A DNA stretch of 60,088 bases from Muribaculaceae bacterium (GCA_023667015.1 JAMPAX010000008.1:1-60088); one strand, 5' to 3'. Positions 18,289 to 28,279 are shown, numbered from the stretch's first letter. Numbers and translations are program-made. Notes: generated from the letters alone by a model not told the origin.

Positions 18289-18392
18289 ATCTTGCTTTAT
18301 TTATAGGGTTATCACATAAAATTAACAAACAATTTAGAGAAAAACGGAGCTAATACTCCTGAAGTAAAACGAAAGAGAGGGTTGAAAAGTTC

Positions 18393-19496
18393 TCATATCC
18401 CCGGCGACTTCTCAATCAGCGAAATAAGGTCAGAAATAAAATCACCATCCTCAAGACCCGATTCCATTCTTACAGACACCGGGATATAGAACGTAAAAGG
18501 TTTCAATTCACGCGGGAAATAAGGATTCCATGAGAGACGAACAGCATCCTTCTCCGTAGTGACAATAATCTTGCGATAGCCGGGCATACTGTCGAACTTA
18601 CGGCGGATTTCCTCGATATCCTCGCGCGAGAAATCATGATGATCCGGGAAATGGTCTACCTTAACCTTAACGGGATAAGACTTGAAATGACGCACGAAAT
18701 AACGAGGGCGAGCCACGCCGGTGATTACAAATACGCCATCATTCTCGGTAAGTTCAGAGAGAGAAGCGTGGTATGGTTTATCATCGGGAAACACCGGCGA
18801 AAGCTGACCATAGTCATAGCGCGAGAAATAGAGCTTTTGGAAAGCCATTAAATCAAGGTCACGATGAATCATTCTGTAGTCGATAGGATTCATATTCTCG
18901 GGACACTTTGTAACGACCACCATATCCGCGCGATTGACAGAATGTTTCGACTCGCGGAGCCTGCCTAAGGGAAGTATCTTATCCTTGTAGAACGGTCGAC
19001 TATGGTCGGTCAATAAGATTGATACCTTAGGCTTAACCCAGCGATGTTGAAAAGCATCATCAAGGACAATAAGCTCCAGTTCCGGATAAGCGCGCATGAG
19101 CTCAGCTATACCCCTACGGCGACTTTCACATACGGCAACCTTCACCCTCATACCATACTTATTGTAGATTTGCATAGCTTCATCTCCAATCTGGTCGGGG
19201 GTACTTTTATGGTTCGCCTCTATGAAGCCCTTCGTCTTACGGCGATAGCCACGAGAGAGGACAGCGATATTATACCGATTAGAGAGTTGCGAAAGGATAT
19301 ACTCAACATGGGGAGTTTTGCCGGTGCCACCAACAGTAATATTACCAACAGAAACGATTGGAATATCGAAAACCTCCTCAGTAAACAGGCCGATATCAAA
19401 AAGTTTATTGCGCAACCAAGTAATCCCGCCGTAAATCAGCGAGAACGGGGTCAGCGCAAATTCAATGATTCTATCCTTTGTCGACCTGGTATCCAT
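18393..19496 (-). CDS. lpxK: Tetraacyldisaccharide 4'-kinase LpxK
   Basis: A 367-residue kinase that adds the 4'-phosphate to the lipid A precursor at the inner-membrane face. It shows the N-terminal membrane-associating stretch, the P-loop VGNITVGGTGKTPH (GGTGKT at 56-61), VLSRGYRRKTKG, and the DDAFQHR motif with catalytic Asp/His. It follows sppA by 3 bp and precedes the purine phosphorylase. Presence of lpxK confirms an LPS-bearing Gram-negative organism. Confidence 0.95.
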   Translation of the reverse strand: MDTRSTKDRIIEFALTPFSLIYGGITWLRNKLFDIGLFTEEVFDIPIVSVGNITVGGTGKTPHVEYILSQLSNRYNIAVLSRGYRRKTKGFIEANHKSTPDQIGDEAMQIYNKYGMRVKVAVCESRRRGIAELMRAYPELELIVLDDAFQHRWVKPKVSILLTDHSRPFYKDKILPLGRLRESKHSVNRADMVVVTKCPENMNPIDYRMIHRDLDLMAFQKLYFSRYDYGQLSPVFPDDKPYHASLSELTENDGVFVITGVARPRYFVRHFKSYPVKVKVDHFPDHHDFSREDIEEIRRKFDSMPGYRKIIVTTEKDAVRLSWNPYFPRELKPFTFYIPVSVRMESGLEDGDFISDLISLIEKSPGI

Positions 19497-19499
19497 AAG

Positions 19500-21290
19500 C
19501 TACAGTCTGATGATAAGTTGTGGAGCCAACGCCTGGAGAGGCTTGCGGTGGACAAACTTGTAGGCCATACGAATGACAACCTCATCGGTAGTCACGCCAC
19601 TGATTCTACGACAGAACTGAGAAAACTCCTGATTCTGTGCTGAGGCAGTAGCGATTATATCCATGAAACCCGTTGAGAGCTTAGGATAGACAGCCACATC
19701 GTAGTCATTTTCCACACCCGCCTTCTTAGCAGTCCAGACAATGGCATCATCCAAAGAGCCAAGATTATCCACAAGCTTTAGTTTCTTGGCATCCATTGCG
19801 CTATAAACACGCCCCTCAGCAATCTGGCGAACGCGAGCCTCAGAGAGGTGGCGACCGGAAGCTACACGCTTCACGAAGCTATCATACCCCCTTTCCACAT
19901 AGTTCTGCATAGCATCGTGTTGAGCTGGAGTCATCGCATAGAACAGACCCGGGAAATTAGCACCCGGATTGGTAGTGACAGTCTGCGGATGAATACCTAT
20001 TTTCTGAGAAAGACCCTCAATATTGGGAAGAAGACCATAGATGCCGATAGAACCGGTGATGGTCAACGGATCAGCAAAAATGCAATTGGCACGACAAGAG
20101 ATCCAATATCCGCCGGAAGCAGCATAATCGCCCATAGAGACAGCGAGAGTTTTTCCCTTACTTTGGAAATAGTCGAGAGCCTCCCCGATCTGAGAGCTAC
20201 CGAATACCGATCCTCCCGGAGAATTCACACGCAGTACAAGACCCTTGACATTCTCATCGTCGGCGAGTTTTACGATTTGCGGAACGAGAGTAAAGCAATC
20301 GATACCGGAGGGATTATTCTCCATGATTTCGCCTGTGGCATACAACACAGCTATCTGCTTCTTAGAGCCATATTCTACACCCCAAGGAGTCTGAGACGCC
20401 AACAAATCGGGAGAAACAAGGTTAAGCTTCTCCGGCTTATCAACGCCTATCACCTTAGCCAATAACGGCTTAAGCTCGCGCTCATAAATAAGGCGGTCAA
20501 CAATCTTATGGCTTTTCACCCACTTAGCATCCTGCAAAAAGAGGTAGTCACGATTAATAAGAGTATCAATCCGAGCGGCAGAGATACCCCTACGAGAAGC
20601 GATATCATCGCGGATATACTTCCAGATACCACCATAGAGAGTGTCGAGCTGTGCACGAGCCGGTTCACTCATTTCATTCGAGATATAAGGTTCAACGGCA
20701 GACTTAAAAGTACCCACCTTGACGACCTCGAACGAGACACCGATTTTATCGAAGAAATCCTTCATATAGAAAGACGTACCACCGACACCTTGGAGAGCCA
20801 CTGTCCCCTCAGGATTCATGTACAGACTATCCGCAACGGTAGCTACGAAATAATCGCCCATGGAATAAGTATCGCCATAAGCATAAATCTTCTTGCCGGA
20901 CTTCTTAAATTCAGCAAGTTGAGAACGAAGTGCATTAAGTGTAGCCGGAGAAGCCGACACACCGCCACACTCCAGATATATAGCATCGATATTCTTATTG
21001 GCAGCAGCCTCCTTTATAGAAGCAACGAGGACATCCAGAGTTTGAGGACGTTCCAGATTACCCTGAATAAGCTCGAAATAGTCCAGATCTTCAGCCTTTT
21101 CAGCCTCCTCAATAGAACCGGCAAGCATTATGTGCAAGATACTATGTTTAGAGACACTCATTGGCTGAGAATCACCAATCGAACCTATAAGCGCTACGAG
21201 AGTCGCCACGGCAGCCACTCCAAAAAGGGCGAGAGCAAGCCAGGCGCCTACGAAACTCGACAGAGAATTGAGAAGAAACTTCTTCAGCAT
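19500..21290 (-). CDS. sppA: Signal peptide peptidase SppA, 67-kDa type
   Basis: A 596-residue membrane-anchored serine protease that degrades leftover signal peptides. It has one N-terminal membrane segment (about 12-37) and two ClpP-like S49 halves. The general-base Lys is Lys196 in KVGTFKSAVEP, matching Lys209 of E. coli. The nucleophile is Ser392 in SMGDYAASGGYWIS. Length and duplicated fold are those of the long form. It overlaps glmM by 7 bp and is followed 3 bp later by lpxK. Confidence 0.95.
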   Translation of the reverse strand: MLKKFLLNSLSSFVGAWLALALFGVAAVATLVALIGSIGDSQPMSVSKHSILHIMLAGSIEEAEKAEDLDYFELIQGNLERPQTLDVLVASIKEAAANKNIDAIYLECGGVSASPATLNALRSQLAEFKKSGKKIYAYGDTYSMGDYFVATVADSLYMNPEGTVALQGVGGTSFYMKDFFDKIGVSFEVVKVGTFKSAVEPYISNEMSEPARAQLDTLYGGIWKYIRDDIASRRGISAARIDTLINRDYLFLQDAKWVKSHKIVDRLIYERELKPLLAKVIGVDKPEKLNLVSPDLLASQTPWGVEYGSKKQIAVLYATGEIMENNPSGIDCFTLVPQIVKLADDENVKGLVLRVNSPGGSVFGSSQIGEALDYFQSKGKTLAVSMGDYAASGGYWISCRANCIFADPLTITGSIGIYGLLPNIEGLSQKIGIHPQTVTTNPGANFPGLFYAMTPAQHDAMQNYVERGYDSFVKRVASGRHLSEARVRQIAEGRVYSAMDAKKLKLVDNLGSLDDAIVWTAKKAGVENDYDVAVYPKLSTGFMDIIATASAQNQEFSQFCRRISGVTTDEVVIRMAYKFVHRKPLQALAPQLIIRL

Positions 21291-22681
21291 TTTACCTGAG
21301 AATTAATCACATCCTTGATTTTCTCTGCAAGAGCGTCTGCCATCTCCATGGTCTCAGCCTCGCTATAGATGCGGATGATAGGCTCAGTGTTCGACTTGCG
21401 GAGATGAACCCAACAGTCGGGGAAATCAATCTTTACGCCATCGATTGTAGTGACTTTCTCGTCCTTATATAGGTTCTTGACAGCCTCAAGAATCTTGTCG
21501 ACGTCAATAGAAGGAGTCAGCTCAATCTTATTCTTAGCTATAGCATACTGAGGATAAGTATTCTTCAGTTCAGACACCTTCTTGCCACTCTTAGCCAAGA
21601 GAGTCAGGAAGACAGCCACACCCACCAGAGCATCGCGGCCATAGTGCAATTCAGGATAGATAACGCCACCATTACCCTCGCCACCGACAACGGCACCACA
21701 CTCCTTCATTTTAGTCACCACGTTGACTTCGCCAACGGCAGCAGCCTCATAATTACAATTATGGCGACTGGCGACATCACGTAGCGCACGCGAAGAGCTT
21801 AGATTGGAGACAGAAGCGCCCGGGGTCAAGCCGAGGATATAGTCAGCAACGGCTACAAGCGTATACTCCTCTACGAACATCTCACCATTTTCCATCACTA
21901 TTGCCAAACGGTCTACATCCGGGTCAACAACGAAACCCACATCAGCACGGCCATCCTTCATCAGATCTGAAATCTGAGTCAGATTCTCAGGTATAGGCTC
22001 AGGAGTATGAGAAAAATGGCCTGTAGGTTCACAATTGAGCTCAATAACATTTTTGACACCGAGAGCTCTGAGCAGACGTGGAATTACCACTCCTCCGATA
22101 GAATTTACAGCATCAACAGCTACAGTAAAATCCGCCTTAGCGATAGCATCACAGTCAACGACCTTCAGAGCCTTCACCATATCTATATGACGGTCGGCCC
22201 AAGTGTCATTATGGAACTCCGTGCCTAAATCGAAAACCTCGCAGAAAGAAAAATCCTCACGCTCAGCGATAGAGATAACCTCCTTACCCTGAGTATCGGA
22301 GAGGAACTCACCCTCAGCATTGAGAAGTTTCAGCGCGTTCCACTGTACCGGATTGTGGCTGGCAGTTATGATGATACCTCCGGCAGCCTTCTCACCCGTC
22401 ACAGCCAACTCAGTAGTAGGAGTAGTTGCCATTCCGATATTGACAACATCAAATCCCATAGCCATGAGAGTGCCGCAAACGAGATGATCCACCATCCTGC
22501 CTGAAAGGCGGGCATCACGACCCACTACAATTTTAGGATTCGTAACGTCAGAGGTAAGACCTCTCCTAATGAATTCAGCGTAAGCAGCAGTAAACTTAAC
22601 GATGTCGACGCCACCGAGGCCGTCACCGGAGCGACCACCGATAGTGCCGCGGATGCCGGAAATTGACTTGATTAGAGACAT
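21284..22681 (-). CDS. glmM: Phosphoglucosamine mutase-type phosphohexomutase
   Basis: A 465-residue alpha-D-phosphohexomutase. The phosphoserine loop is TASHNP at 106-111 (Ser108), the metal loop is DPDVDR at 253-258, the sugar-binding loop is GEGNGG near 344-349, and the phosphate-binding loop is RKSNTEPIIRIY near the C-terminus. GlmM interconverts glucosamine-6-P and glucosamine-1-P for peptidoglycan and lipid A. Phosphoglucomutase or phosphomannomutase activity cannot be ruled out from sequence. Its neighbours sppA and lpxK suit an envelope role. Confidence 0.88.
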   Translation of the reverse strand: MSLIKSISGIRGTIGGRSGDGLGGVDIVKFTAAYAEFIRRGLTSDVTNPKIVVGRDARLSGRMVDHLVCGTLMAMGFDVVNIGMATTPTTELAVTGEKAAGGIIITASHNPVQWNALKLLNAEGEFLSDTQGKEVISIAEREDFSFCEVFDLGTEFHNDTWADRHIDMVKALKVVDCDAIAKADFTVAVDAVNSIGGVVIPRLLRALGVKNVIELNCEPTGHFSHTPEPIPENLTQISDLMKDGRADVGFVVDPDVDRLAIVMENGEMFVEEYTLVAVADYILGLTPGASVSNLSSSRALRDVASRHNCNYEAAAVGEVNVVTKMKECGAVVGGEGNGGVIYPELHYGRDALVGVAVFLTLLAKSGKKVSELKNTYPQYAIAKNKIELTPSIDVDKILEAVKNLYKDEKVTTIDGVKIDFPDCWVHLRKSNTEPIIRIYSEAETMEMADALAEKIKDVINSQVKC

Positions 22682-22752
22682 ATTATAATAATGTAGAGGA
22701 GTTTAAATTAATAAAGAAATGAGCCTATATAATTTTAATAAAATTCAAGAAA

Positions 22753-23334
22753 TTAATTTACAGTCTTAAAATATCGAATATCGTAAAGATACGGGATACA
22801 CTGGCTCTGCTCATCGGTAGGGCCTACTGAAGCCTTGATAATTAGCATAACCCGTGAATTATAACCCAAGAATTTAAGAGGCTCCTGGAGACCTTGGCCG
22901 AGCTTGGTAGTTTCCGGCAGAAGAGTACTGCCATAGACTATTGATAGGCTACCCATAGCGAGATCGTCGGAATTACCCTCCCATTCAGCCGCTCCATCCT
23001 CATATAGACGGCGCAGATTCAGGCGATTATAGCGAATAGATATATTATCATTAATCTGCGGGCGATTTTCAGGAGTCAAATCACCGGGAGTCAGCACCTT
23101 CATATATATGGTACCCTCCTCATTCATCTTGTAATAAGGGGCATTTTCGCCATGAAGAAGGATACTATCGGCCGGAATTTCCACACAAACCTGTTGGCCG
23201 GAGAGATACCAGTTGACAGCACGTTCCTCATCCTTAAGAAGGTTTGAATAGCTTTCTGACTTACTGCACGCCGAAAACAACAACACCATAATAAGTGATA
23301 GAGAGAGAATATATTTACTAAATTTGAGATTCAT
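22753..23334 (-). CDS. DUF4827-like lipoprotein
   Basis: A 193-residue protein with a lipoprotein signal (LIMVLLFSAC, acylated Cys23 predicted). The mature part is a small beta-rich domain of the Bacteroidetes DUF4827 type, distantly like FKBP-fold domains in layout. It probably faces the periplasm or outer membrane. It follows the DHH phosphoesterase by 42 bp. The function is unknown. Confidence 0.75.
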   Translation of the reverse strand: MNLKFSKYILSLSLIMVLLFSACSKSESYSNLLKDEERAVNWYLSGQQVCVEIPADSILLHGENAPYYKMNEEGTIYMKVLTPGDLTPENRPQINDNISIRYNRLNLRRLYEDGAAEWEGNSDDLAMGSLSIVYGSTLLPETTKLGQGLQEPLKFLGYNSRVMLIIKASVGPTDEQSQCIPYLYDIRYFKTVN

Positions 23335-23376
23335 TACTTAAAGAGAATCAATATAATCAAGATTAAAGGGAAAAGA

Positions 23377-24429
23377 CTAATCGAACTTCTCGATTTTGTC
23401 AATATTAGGGGGAAGGTATCGGTCATACTTAGGCATAGCCTCTACCAAAATACGACGACAATTCTCCAGAGAACCCTTGAACTCGCCGCCGGAAGCCTGA
23501 AGATGTCCGCCACCATTGAATAAGTCTTCACACATCTTATTGACAGGGAAGCCGAAGCAACTACGTGCCGACACCTTTATACAATCCGCGTCCTCACGAA
23601 GGAAGAAAGAGTAAGCCATCCCCTTAACCTCCAAAGGAGCATTAACCAGACCCTCAGTGTCGCCACGTTCATAATGGAATCTATCGAGTTCATTCTTATC
23701 AATAGTGATTACCGCGCCATGATGGCGATCAAAGATCTCCAGCTTTTGGTTGAGCGCGTAGGCATGCAGCTTCAACGATGCAAGAGAGCGAGTCATCATA
23801 GCGAGCTTAACTATAAGCTCCTTGTCTGCACCCCGTTCCATAAGCCGTTCGAGAATTTCGTAGATATCCGGATTTTTGCAATTGACGCTAAAATTGCGGG
23901 TGTCGGTGACCATACCCGTCAGAAAAGCCGAAGCAATTTCCTTGTCGACATATGAGAACATACCACAGGCTGCAACAATACGCACTGCGAGTTCACAAGT
24001 AGAAGACATATCGGGGAAAGAAAACGTCAAGTCAGCGAAATCATCCGGATCAAGATGATGGTCGATAAGTACCTTAGGGCAAGTAGCACCTTGGATGATC
24101 GGCGCGAGAAGATCCTGTCGGGAGGGCTTATTGAAATCACAACATATGATAAGATCCGCCTCAGAAACGAGACGAGAACAATAAGGATCATATTGGGTAA
24201 AGACAACAATATCCTTGAATCCTTTCAGGAAAGAAAGATTCTTCGGAGGCCTGTCAGGGACAACGACATTGACAGACTTGCCGAGCCCGTTTAGCAGGAG
24301 AGCGAGACCCAACGACGAGCCGACAGCATCTCCATCAGGGCGGACATGACAAGTCAAGACAATCCTCGAAGCATTGTCAATCAAACGAATAAACGCCTCA
24401 GCATCGGCATTATCAATGAATTTTTTCAT
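23377..24429 (-). CDS. DHH/DHHA1 phosphoesterase (NrnA-like)
   Basis: A 350-residue cytoplasmic enzyme of the oligoribonuclease/pAp or cyclic-dinucleotide phosphodiesterase family. DHH-domain motifs are visible: CHVRPDGDAVGSSLGL (metal Asp), DLIICCDFN and LIDHHLDPDDF. The C-terminal DHHA1 half ends in GGGHLQASGGEF, the substrate-binding glycine motif. The start MKKFIDNADAEAF is chosen because it fits the family; an in-frame extension of 23 codons upstream has no conserved features. NrnA-type enzymes degrade short RNAs and phosphoadenosine phosphate. Confidence 0.92.
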   Translation of the reverse strand: MKKFIDNADAEAFIRLIDNASRIVLTCHVRPDGDAVGSSLGLALLLNGLGKSVNVVVPDRPPKNLSFLKGFKDIVVFTQYDPYCSRLVSEADLIICCDFNKPSRQDLLAPIIQGATCPKVLIDHHLDPDDFADLTFSFPDMSSTCELAVRIVAACGMFSYVDKEIASAFLTGMVTDTRNFSVNCKNPDIYEILERLMERGADKELIVKLAMMTRSLASLKLHAYALNQKLEIFDRHHGAVITIDKNELDRFHYERGDTEGLVNAPLEVKGMAYSFFLREDADCIKVSARSCFGFPVNKMCEDLFNGGGHLQASGGEFKGSLENCRRILVEAMPKYDRYLPPNIDKIEKFD

Positions 24430-24596
24430 TATCTTACAAGATAAGATTTGCGGGGAGTGCGAGCAAGGCTCAATCTTCCCGACTAATTCAAAAGGCAAAG
24501 TTACAAAACTTCCTTGGAGATTGCAACCATCAAGTCAATTTTTAATAAAATCTGCAAAAACTCAGAAATCGGGCATAAAATCTCTGGAAAATTTAC

Positions 24597-24604
24597 TATT
24601 TTTG
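24597..24604 (+). promoter_or_regulatory. Promoter -7 box (TATTTTTG) for the lipoprotein gene
   Basis: Exact match to TANNTTTG, 57 bp before the chosen start of the plus-strand lipoprotein gene. It supports that start over the in-frame ATG at 24374, which lies upstream of the promoter. No clear -33 TTTG is seen. Confidence 0.65.
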
Positions 24605-24661
24605 TGGTTCAGATTCTCTAAAAATGTGATTTTTTTAACAAACCGTAAAGTTAAGACAACT

Positions 24662-25240
24662 ATGAATATTAGAAGATTATCAATCCATCTTGGCATATTG
24701 GGTCTTGGTGTGGCTACGCTGTCATCATGCGCTACGAAGAGCGACAAAGGTGCTGACTCTGCAGCTATTGCCGAGTCGTTGCGTATGGAAAGTATCGCTC
24801 AGGCCGAAGAAGCTGCGGCAGCGATGGCCGCCGACAGTATTGCAAAAGCGGAAGCCGACTCCATTGAGGCTGCTGAAGCATTCAAAGTGCAGGAACCTAT
24901 AGTTCGCGACCTTTATAAATACGTTTTGGGACTTAACGACAACACAGCATCGTTCAACACCCTCCTACAGGAGAAAGCTACATCCGGATTCCGCAACGCA
25001 CTTAAAGCCGCCAACGAATATGATGATGGAGGGTATGCTATATGGGAGCTTCGCACCGGTGCACAAGATGGCGATGGAGTTTCGAAAATTGTTAGTGTGA
25101 CACCGGAGGGTGCCGACATAGTAGTGGTGAAATACAAAGATATGGGACTTTCCGGCACCACCCGTATCCACTTCGTAAAAGAAGAAGGCGAATGGAAAAT
25201 CAGCGGAGCATCGACTGCCGGAGGTAAAAAGATACTTTGA
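24662..25240 (+). CDS. Lipoprotein with Ala/Glu-rich stalk (DUF3828-like domain)
   Basis: A 192-residue lipoprotein. The signal peptide ends at the lipobox LSSC. Residues about 25-75 form an Ala/Glu/Asp-rich helical stalk (SIAQAEEAAAAMAADSIAKA). A compact C-terminal domain follows and ends KISGASTAGGKKIL; it resembles DUF3828/NTF2-like periplasmic domains. The longer open frame from 24374 was rejected because its first 96 codons lack conserved character and precede the promoter. It is 12 bp before mazG, so the two may be cotranscribed. Function unknown. Confidence 0.75.
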   Translation: MNIRRLSIHLGILGLGVATLSSCATKSDKGADSAAIAESLRMESIAQAEEAAAAMAADSIAKAEADSIEAAEAFKVQEPIVRDLYKYVLGLNDNTASFNTLLQEKATSGFRNALKAANEYDDGGYAIWELRTGAQDGDGVSKIVSVTPEGADIVVVKYKDMGLSGTTRIHFVKEEGEWKISGASTAGGKKIL

Positions 25241-25252
25241 TAGAAAGAGAAT

Positions 25253-26032
25253 ATGCATAGTAGAGAAGAGAAACTTGAGGCCTTTGGCAAGATGCTTGAT
25301 GTTCTCGACATACTGCGGGTACAATGTCCCTGGGATGCCAAGCAGACCAATGAGAGCCTTCGACCTAATACGATAGAGGAAGTCTATGAACTCGTAGATG
25401 CCCTTGCCTCTGAAGACGACCCCAATATAAAGAAAGAACTCGGCGATGTACTGTTGCACGTAGCCTTCTATTCCAAGATAGGAGAAGAGAAAGAATCCTT
25501 TGACATTGCAGATGTGTGCACGACTTTGACAGAGAAATTAATCTTCCGTCATCCCCACATTTTTGGAAACGTAGACGCCCAGACACCGGAGGAAGTAGCT
25601 CAAAATTGGGAGCAGATAAAGCTGAAGGAGAAAGGGGGCAACAAGACTGTACTTGCCGGAGTACCCTCAGCACTTCCGGCACTGATAAAAGCTAATCGCA
25701 TTCAGGAGAAAGCTCGCAATGTTGGCTTCGATTGGGAAGAGCCTTCTCAGGTGTGGGAGAAAGTAAAAGAAGAGATCGGAGAAGTAGAAGCAGAGATCAA
25801 AGCCGGACGAAAAGAAGAGCTTGAGTCGGAGTTTGGAGATTTGCTTTTTGCCGTCATCAATGCTTCGCGACTATATGGAGTTAATCCGGAGAATGCGCTG
25901 GAGAAGACCAACCGCAAATTCATCAAACGCTTCAACCATCTTGAGCAGCGAGCCAAAGAGATGGGAAAGAGTCTCAAAGAGATGACCCTTGCCGAGATGG
26001 ATACCATCTGGGATGAAGCTAAAAAACTTTAA
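25253..26032 (+). CDS. mazG: Nucleoside triphosphate pyrophosphohydrolase MazG
   Basis: A 259-residue housecleaning enzyme that hydrolyses (d)NTPs to monophosphates and PPi. Two MazG helical domains are visible. The first has CPWDAKQTNESLRPNTIEE with the EExxE motif (IEEVYEL) and the ELGDVLLH metal motif. The second half repeats this as EEIGEVEAEI and EFGDLLFAVI. Length is typical. It precedes topB by 60 bp, with a short tandem repeat between. Confidence 0.95.
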   Translation: MHSREEKLEAFGKMLDVLDILRVQCPWDAKQTNESLRPNTIEEVYELVDALASEDDPNIKKELGDVLLHVAFYSKIGEEKESFDIADVCTTLTEKLIFRHPHIFGNVDAQTPEEVAQNWEQIKLKEKGGNKTVLAGVPSALPALIKANRIQEKARNVGFDWEEPSQVWEKVKEEIGEVEAEIKAGRKEELESEFGDLLFAVINASRLYGVNPENALEKTNRKFIKRFNHLEQRAKEMGKSLKEMTLAEMDTIWDEAKKL

Positions 26033-26049
26033 GCTTTGCCTAAAGTTTG

Positions 26050-26084
26050 GTTGATGGTTGATAGTTGATGGTTGATAGTTGATA
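26050..26084. repeat. 14-bp tandem repeat between mazG and topB
   Basis: The unit GTTGATGGTTGATA occurs two and a half times. A closely related unit in inverse orientation (TTGACTATCAACTA, twice) lies at 51541-51568 after rlmB. Such TTGATAGTTGA spacer repeats follow stop codons here. They are probably slippage-derived junk, though a 3'-end function is possible. Confidence 0.8.
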
Positions 26085-26092
26085 TCGTTTTT

Positions 26093-27967
26093 ATGATATT
26101 GTGTATTACTGAGAAACCGAGTGTTGGGGGAGATATTGCCAAGATACTTGGAGCGGTCAACAGGCGTGATGGCTACTTCGAGGGTAACGGGTATTGCGTG
26201 ACCTGGACCTTCGGCCATCTCTGCACCTTAAAAGACCCGGCCGACTATACGAAATATTGGAAAACGTGGAGCTTCGGAGCATTACCGATGATACCGCCAA
26301 AATTCGGTATAAAGCTGATACCTGACAGGGGTATTGAGCACCAGTTTGAGGTGATTCGACGACTTATCGGGGAATGTGACGAAGTAGTGAATTGCGGTGA
26401 TGCAGGCCAGGAGGGAGAGCTTATCCAACGCTGGGTGATGCAGAAGGCAGGATGCACAAAACCGGTGAAGCGGCTTTGGATATCGTCTCTTACCGATGAA
26501 GCTATCATCGAAGGGTTTAAGAATCTGCGACCGCAGAAAGACCTTGAACCCCTCTACATTGCCGGACTATGTCGTGCTATTGGAGACTGGATATTAGGCA
26601 TCAATGGCACGCGCCTTTATACTCTCAAATTTGGAGTCAATCATCAGATACTGTCAGTAGGGCGAGTACAGACACCCACATTAGCACTTATCGTCAATCG
26701 TCAGCAAGAGATAGAAAACTTCAAGCCTCAAGACTCATGGGAGCTTCGCACAATCTATCGCGATGTCTCATTCGGATCCGGCAAAATATTCAAGACAGAA
26801 AAAGAGGGTAAGAAAGCAGTGGAAGCCCTCTCCGGAGAGATGTTTACCATCACTGACATAAGTAAGAAATCAGGCAAAGAGGCACCACCGCGACTCTTCG
26901 ACCTGACATCATTACAAGTAGAGGCCAACAAGAAATTTGGATACTCAGCCGATCTCACACTCAAGACGATACAGAGCCTATATGAGAAGAAAGTAGCTAC
27001 ATATCCTCGTGTCGACACAACATATCTTACCGAAGATATCTTCCCAAAATGCAAAGGAATCCTCAACTCGTTGACCCACTATCAGAGTATCCTTGAAGGA
27101 ATCAGGGGAAAACAGCTCCGAAAGAGTAAGAAAGTCTTTGACAATTCAAAAGTCACAGACCATCATGCCATCATACCAACGGGACAACCACTACCACCGG
27201 GTATTTCCGAAGAAGAACGCAACATCTTTGATACAATCGCAAAACGCTTTATCAGCGTCTTTTTCCCCGACTGTTCATTTGAACAGACAACAGTAAAAGG
27301 GAAGGTAGACAAGCAGGAATTCAAAGCCACCGGAAAGGTCATTATTGACAAAGGATGGAAAGCCGTTTACGCCAAAGAAGAGAGTCAGCCTGCTACAGAA
27401 GGAAGTGAGAAAGAGCGTGATAAAGAAGATAGTGAAAAGGTACTGCCTCAATTTGAAAAGGAAGAAAGTGGACCACAGAAACCCTATCTAAGCAAGAAGA
27501 CCACCCAGCCACCGAAATACTTCACCGAAGGCACACTGCTGAAAGCTATGGAGACGGCAGGAAGTGCGATAGACGATGAGGACCTTCGAGAAGCACTGAA
27601 AGCCAACGGAATTGGCAGACCGTCAACGCGCGCAGCCATAATTGAAACCCTCTACAAACGGGGGTATATCCGAAAAGAGCGTAAATCGCTCCGCGCCACA
27701 CCGGAGGGATGCGAGTTAATATCGCTGATTCATGAAGAATTACTGAAAAGTCCCAAGCTAACCGGTATTTGGGAAGGAAGACTACGGCAGATAGAGCGAG
27801 GCACGTATAGTGCCGAGGAATTCATCGGACAGCTGAAGACAATGATTTCTGAGATCACAAGGCAAGTAATAGCCGACACCTCCAACAGACGCATCGGAGT
27901 GATATCTACAGCGGAATCACCGAAAGGCGAAAAGAACAGACGCAAAACAAGCAAGAAGAGCGAATAG
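26093..27967 (+). CDS. topB: DNA topoisomerase III
   Basis: A 624-residue type IA topoisomerase. It has the N-terminal Toprim domain (MILCITEKPS, CGDAGQEGELI) and the active-site region YEKKVATYPRVDTTYL with the catalytic Tyr in TYPR. DHHAIIPT and GIGRPSTRAAIIETL follow as family motifs. A charged low-complexity insert (residues about 435-470, rich in Glu/Lys/Ser) interrupts the C-terminal half. The start at the second Met of the frame is preferred because MILCITEKPS is the family start. No zinc-finger tail is present. It is probably a chromosomal decatenase; related genes also occur on mobile elements. Confidence 0.95.
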   Translation: MILCITEKPSVGGDIAKILGAVNRRDGYFEGNGYCVTWTFGHLCTLKDPADYTKYWKTWSFGALPMIPPKFGIKLIPDRGIEHQFEVIRRLIGECDEVVNCGDAGQEGELIQRWVMQKAGCTKPVKRLWISSLTDEAIIEGFKNLRPQKDLEPLYIAGLCRAIGDWILGINGTRLYTLKFGVNHQILSVGRVQTPTLALIVNRQQEIENFKPQDSWELRTIYRDVSFGSGKIFKTEKEGKKAVEALSGEMFTITDISKKSGKEAPPRLFDLTSLQVEANKKFGYSADLTLKTIQSLYEKKVATYPRVDTTYLTEDIFPKCKGILNSLTHYQSILEGIRGKQLRKSKKVFDNSKVTDHHAIIPTGQPLPPGISEEERNIFDTIAKRFISVFFPDCSFEQTTVKGKVDKQEFKATGKVIIDKGWKAVYAKEESQPATEGSEKERDKEDSEKVLPQFEKEESGPQKPYLSKKTTQPPKYFTEGTLLKAMETAGSAIDDEDLREALKANGIGRPSTRAAIIETLYKRGYIRKERKSLRATPEGCELISLIHEELLKSPKLTGIWEGRLRQIERGTYSAEEFIGQLKTMISEITRQVIADTSNRRIGVISTAESPKGEKNRRKTSKKSE

Positions 27968-27971
27968 GAGG

Positions 27972-28151
27972 ATGCAACGGATGGGAAACAACCTTGATAC
28001 GAATATAATTATTCAGTATGTAATAGTAGGGGCACTAATCCTTGGCGCTATTGCATGGATAATAGTCAAAATATTCAGAAAAGATAGAAAAAGCAACTCC
28101 TGCTGCGGATGCTCATTATCCGATAAATGCAATAATAGGGGGAAACCGTAA
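27972..28151 (+). CDS. Small FeoB-associated-type Cys-rich membrane protein
   Basis: A 59-residue protein with one membrane segment at about residues 14-34 (IQYVIVGALILGAIAWIIVKI), a basic stretch, and a Cys-rich end SCCGCSLSDKC. This matches the small FeoB-associated Cys-rich membrane family of anaerobes in size and layout, although no feo gene is nearby. It begins 4 bp after topB, so it is probably on the same transcript. Four cysteines could bind iron or another metal; that is inference. Confidence 0.75.
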   Translation: MQRMGNNLDTNIIIQYVIVGALILGAIAWIIVKIFRKDRKSNSCCGCSLSDKCNNRGKP

Positions 28152-28175
28152 TCAAAACGTAGAGATGTAATGATT

Positions 28176-28195
28176 CACAGGCGGGGGCGCCTGTG
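28176..28195. terminator. Short GC-rich hairpin between converging genes
   Basis: CACAGGCG and CGCCTGTG form a perfect 8-bp stem with loop GGGG in the gap between topB's transcript and the oppositely oriented nucleosidase. It may act as a bidirectional terminator, or be part of a dispersed palindromic repeat. Confidence 0.45.
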
Positions 28196-28279
28196 CTACT
28201 ATGAGGGTTGCATACCGGAAGCTTGCGAATCTTCCTTCCATCAAAATTTATGTGAAAGTACAAGCTTATTAATTAAATT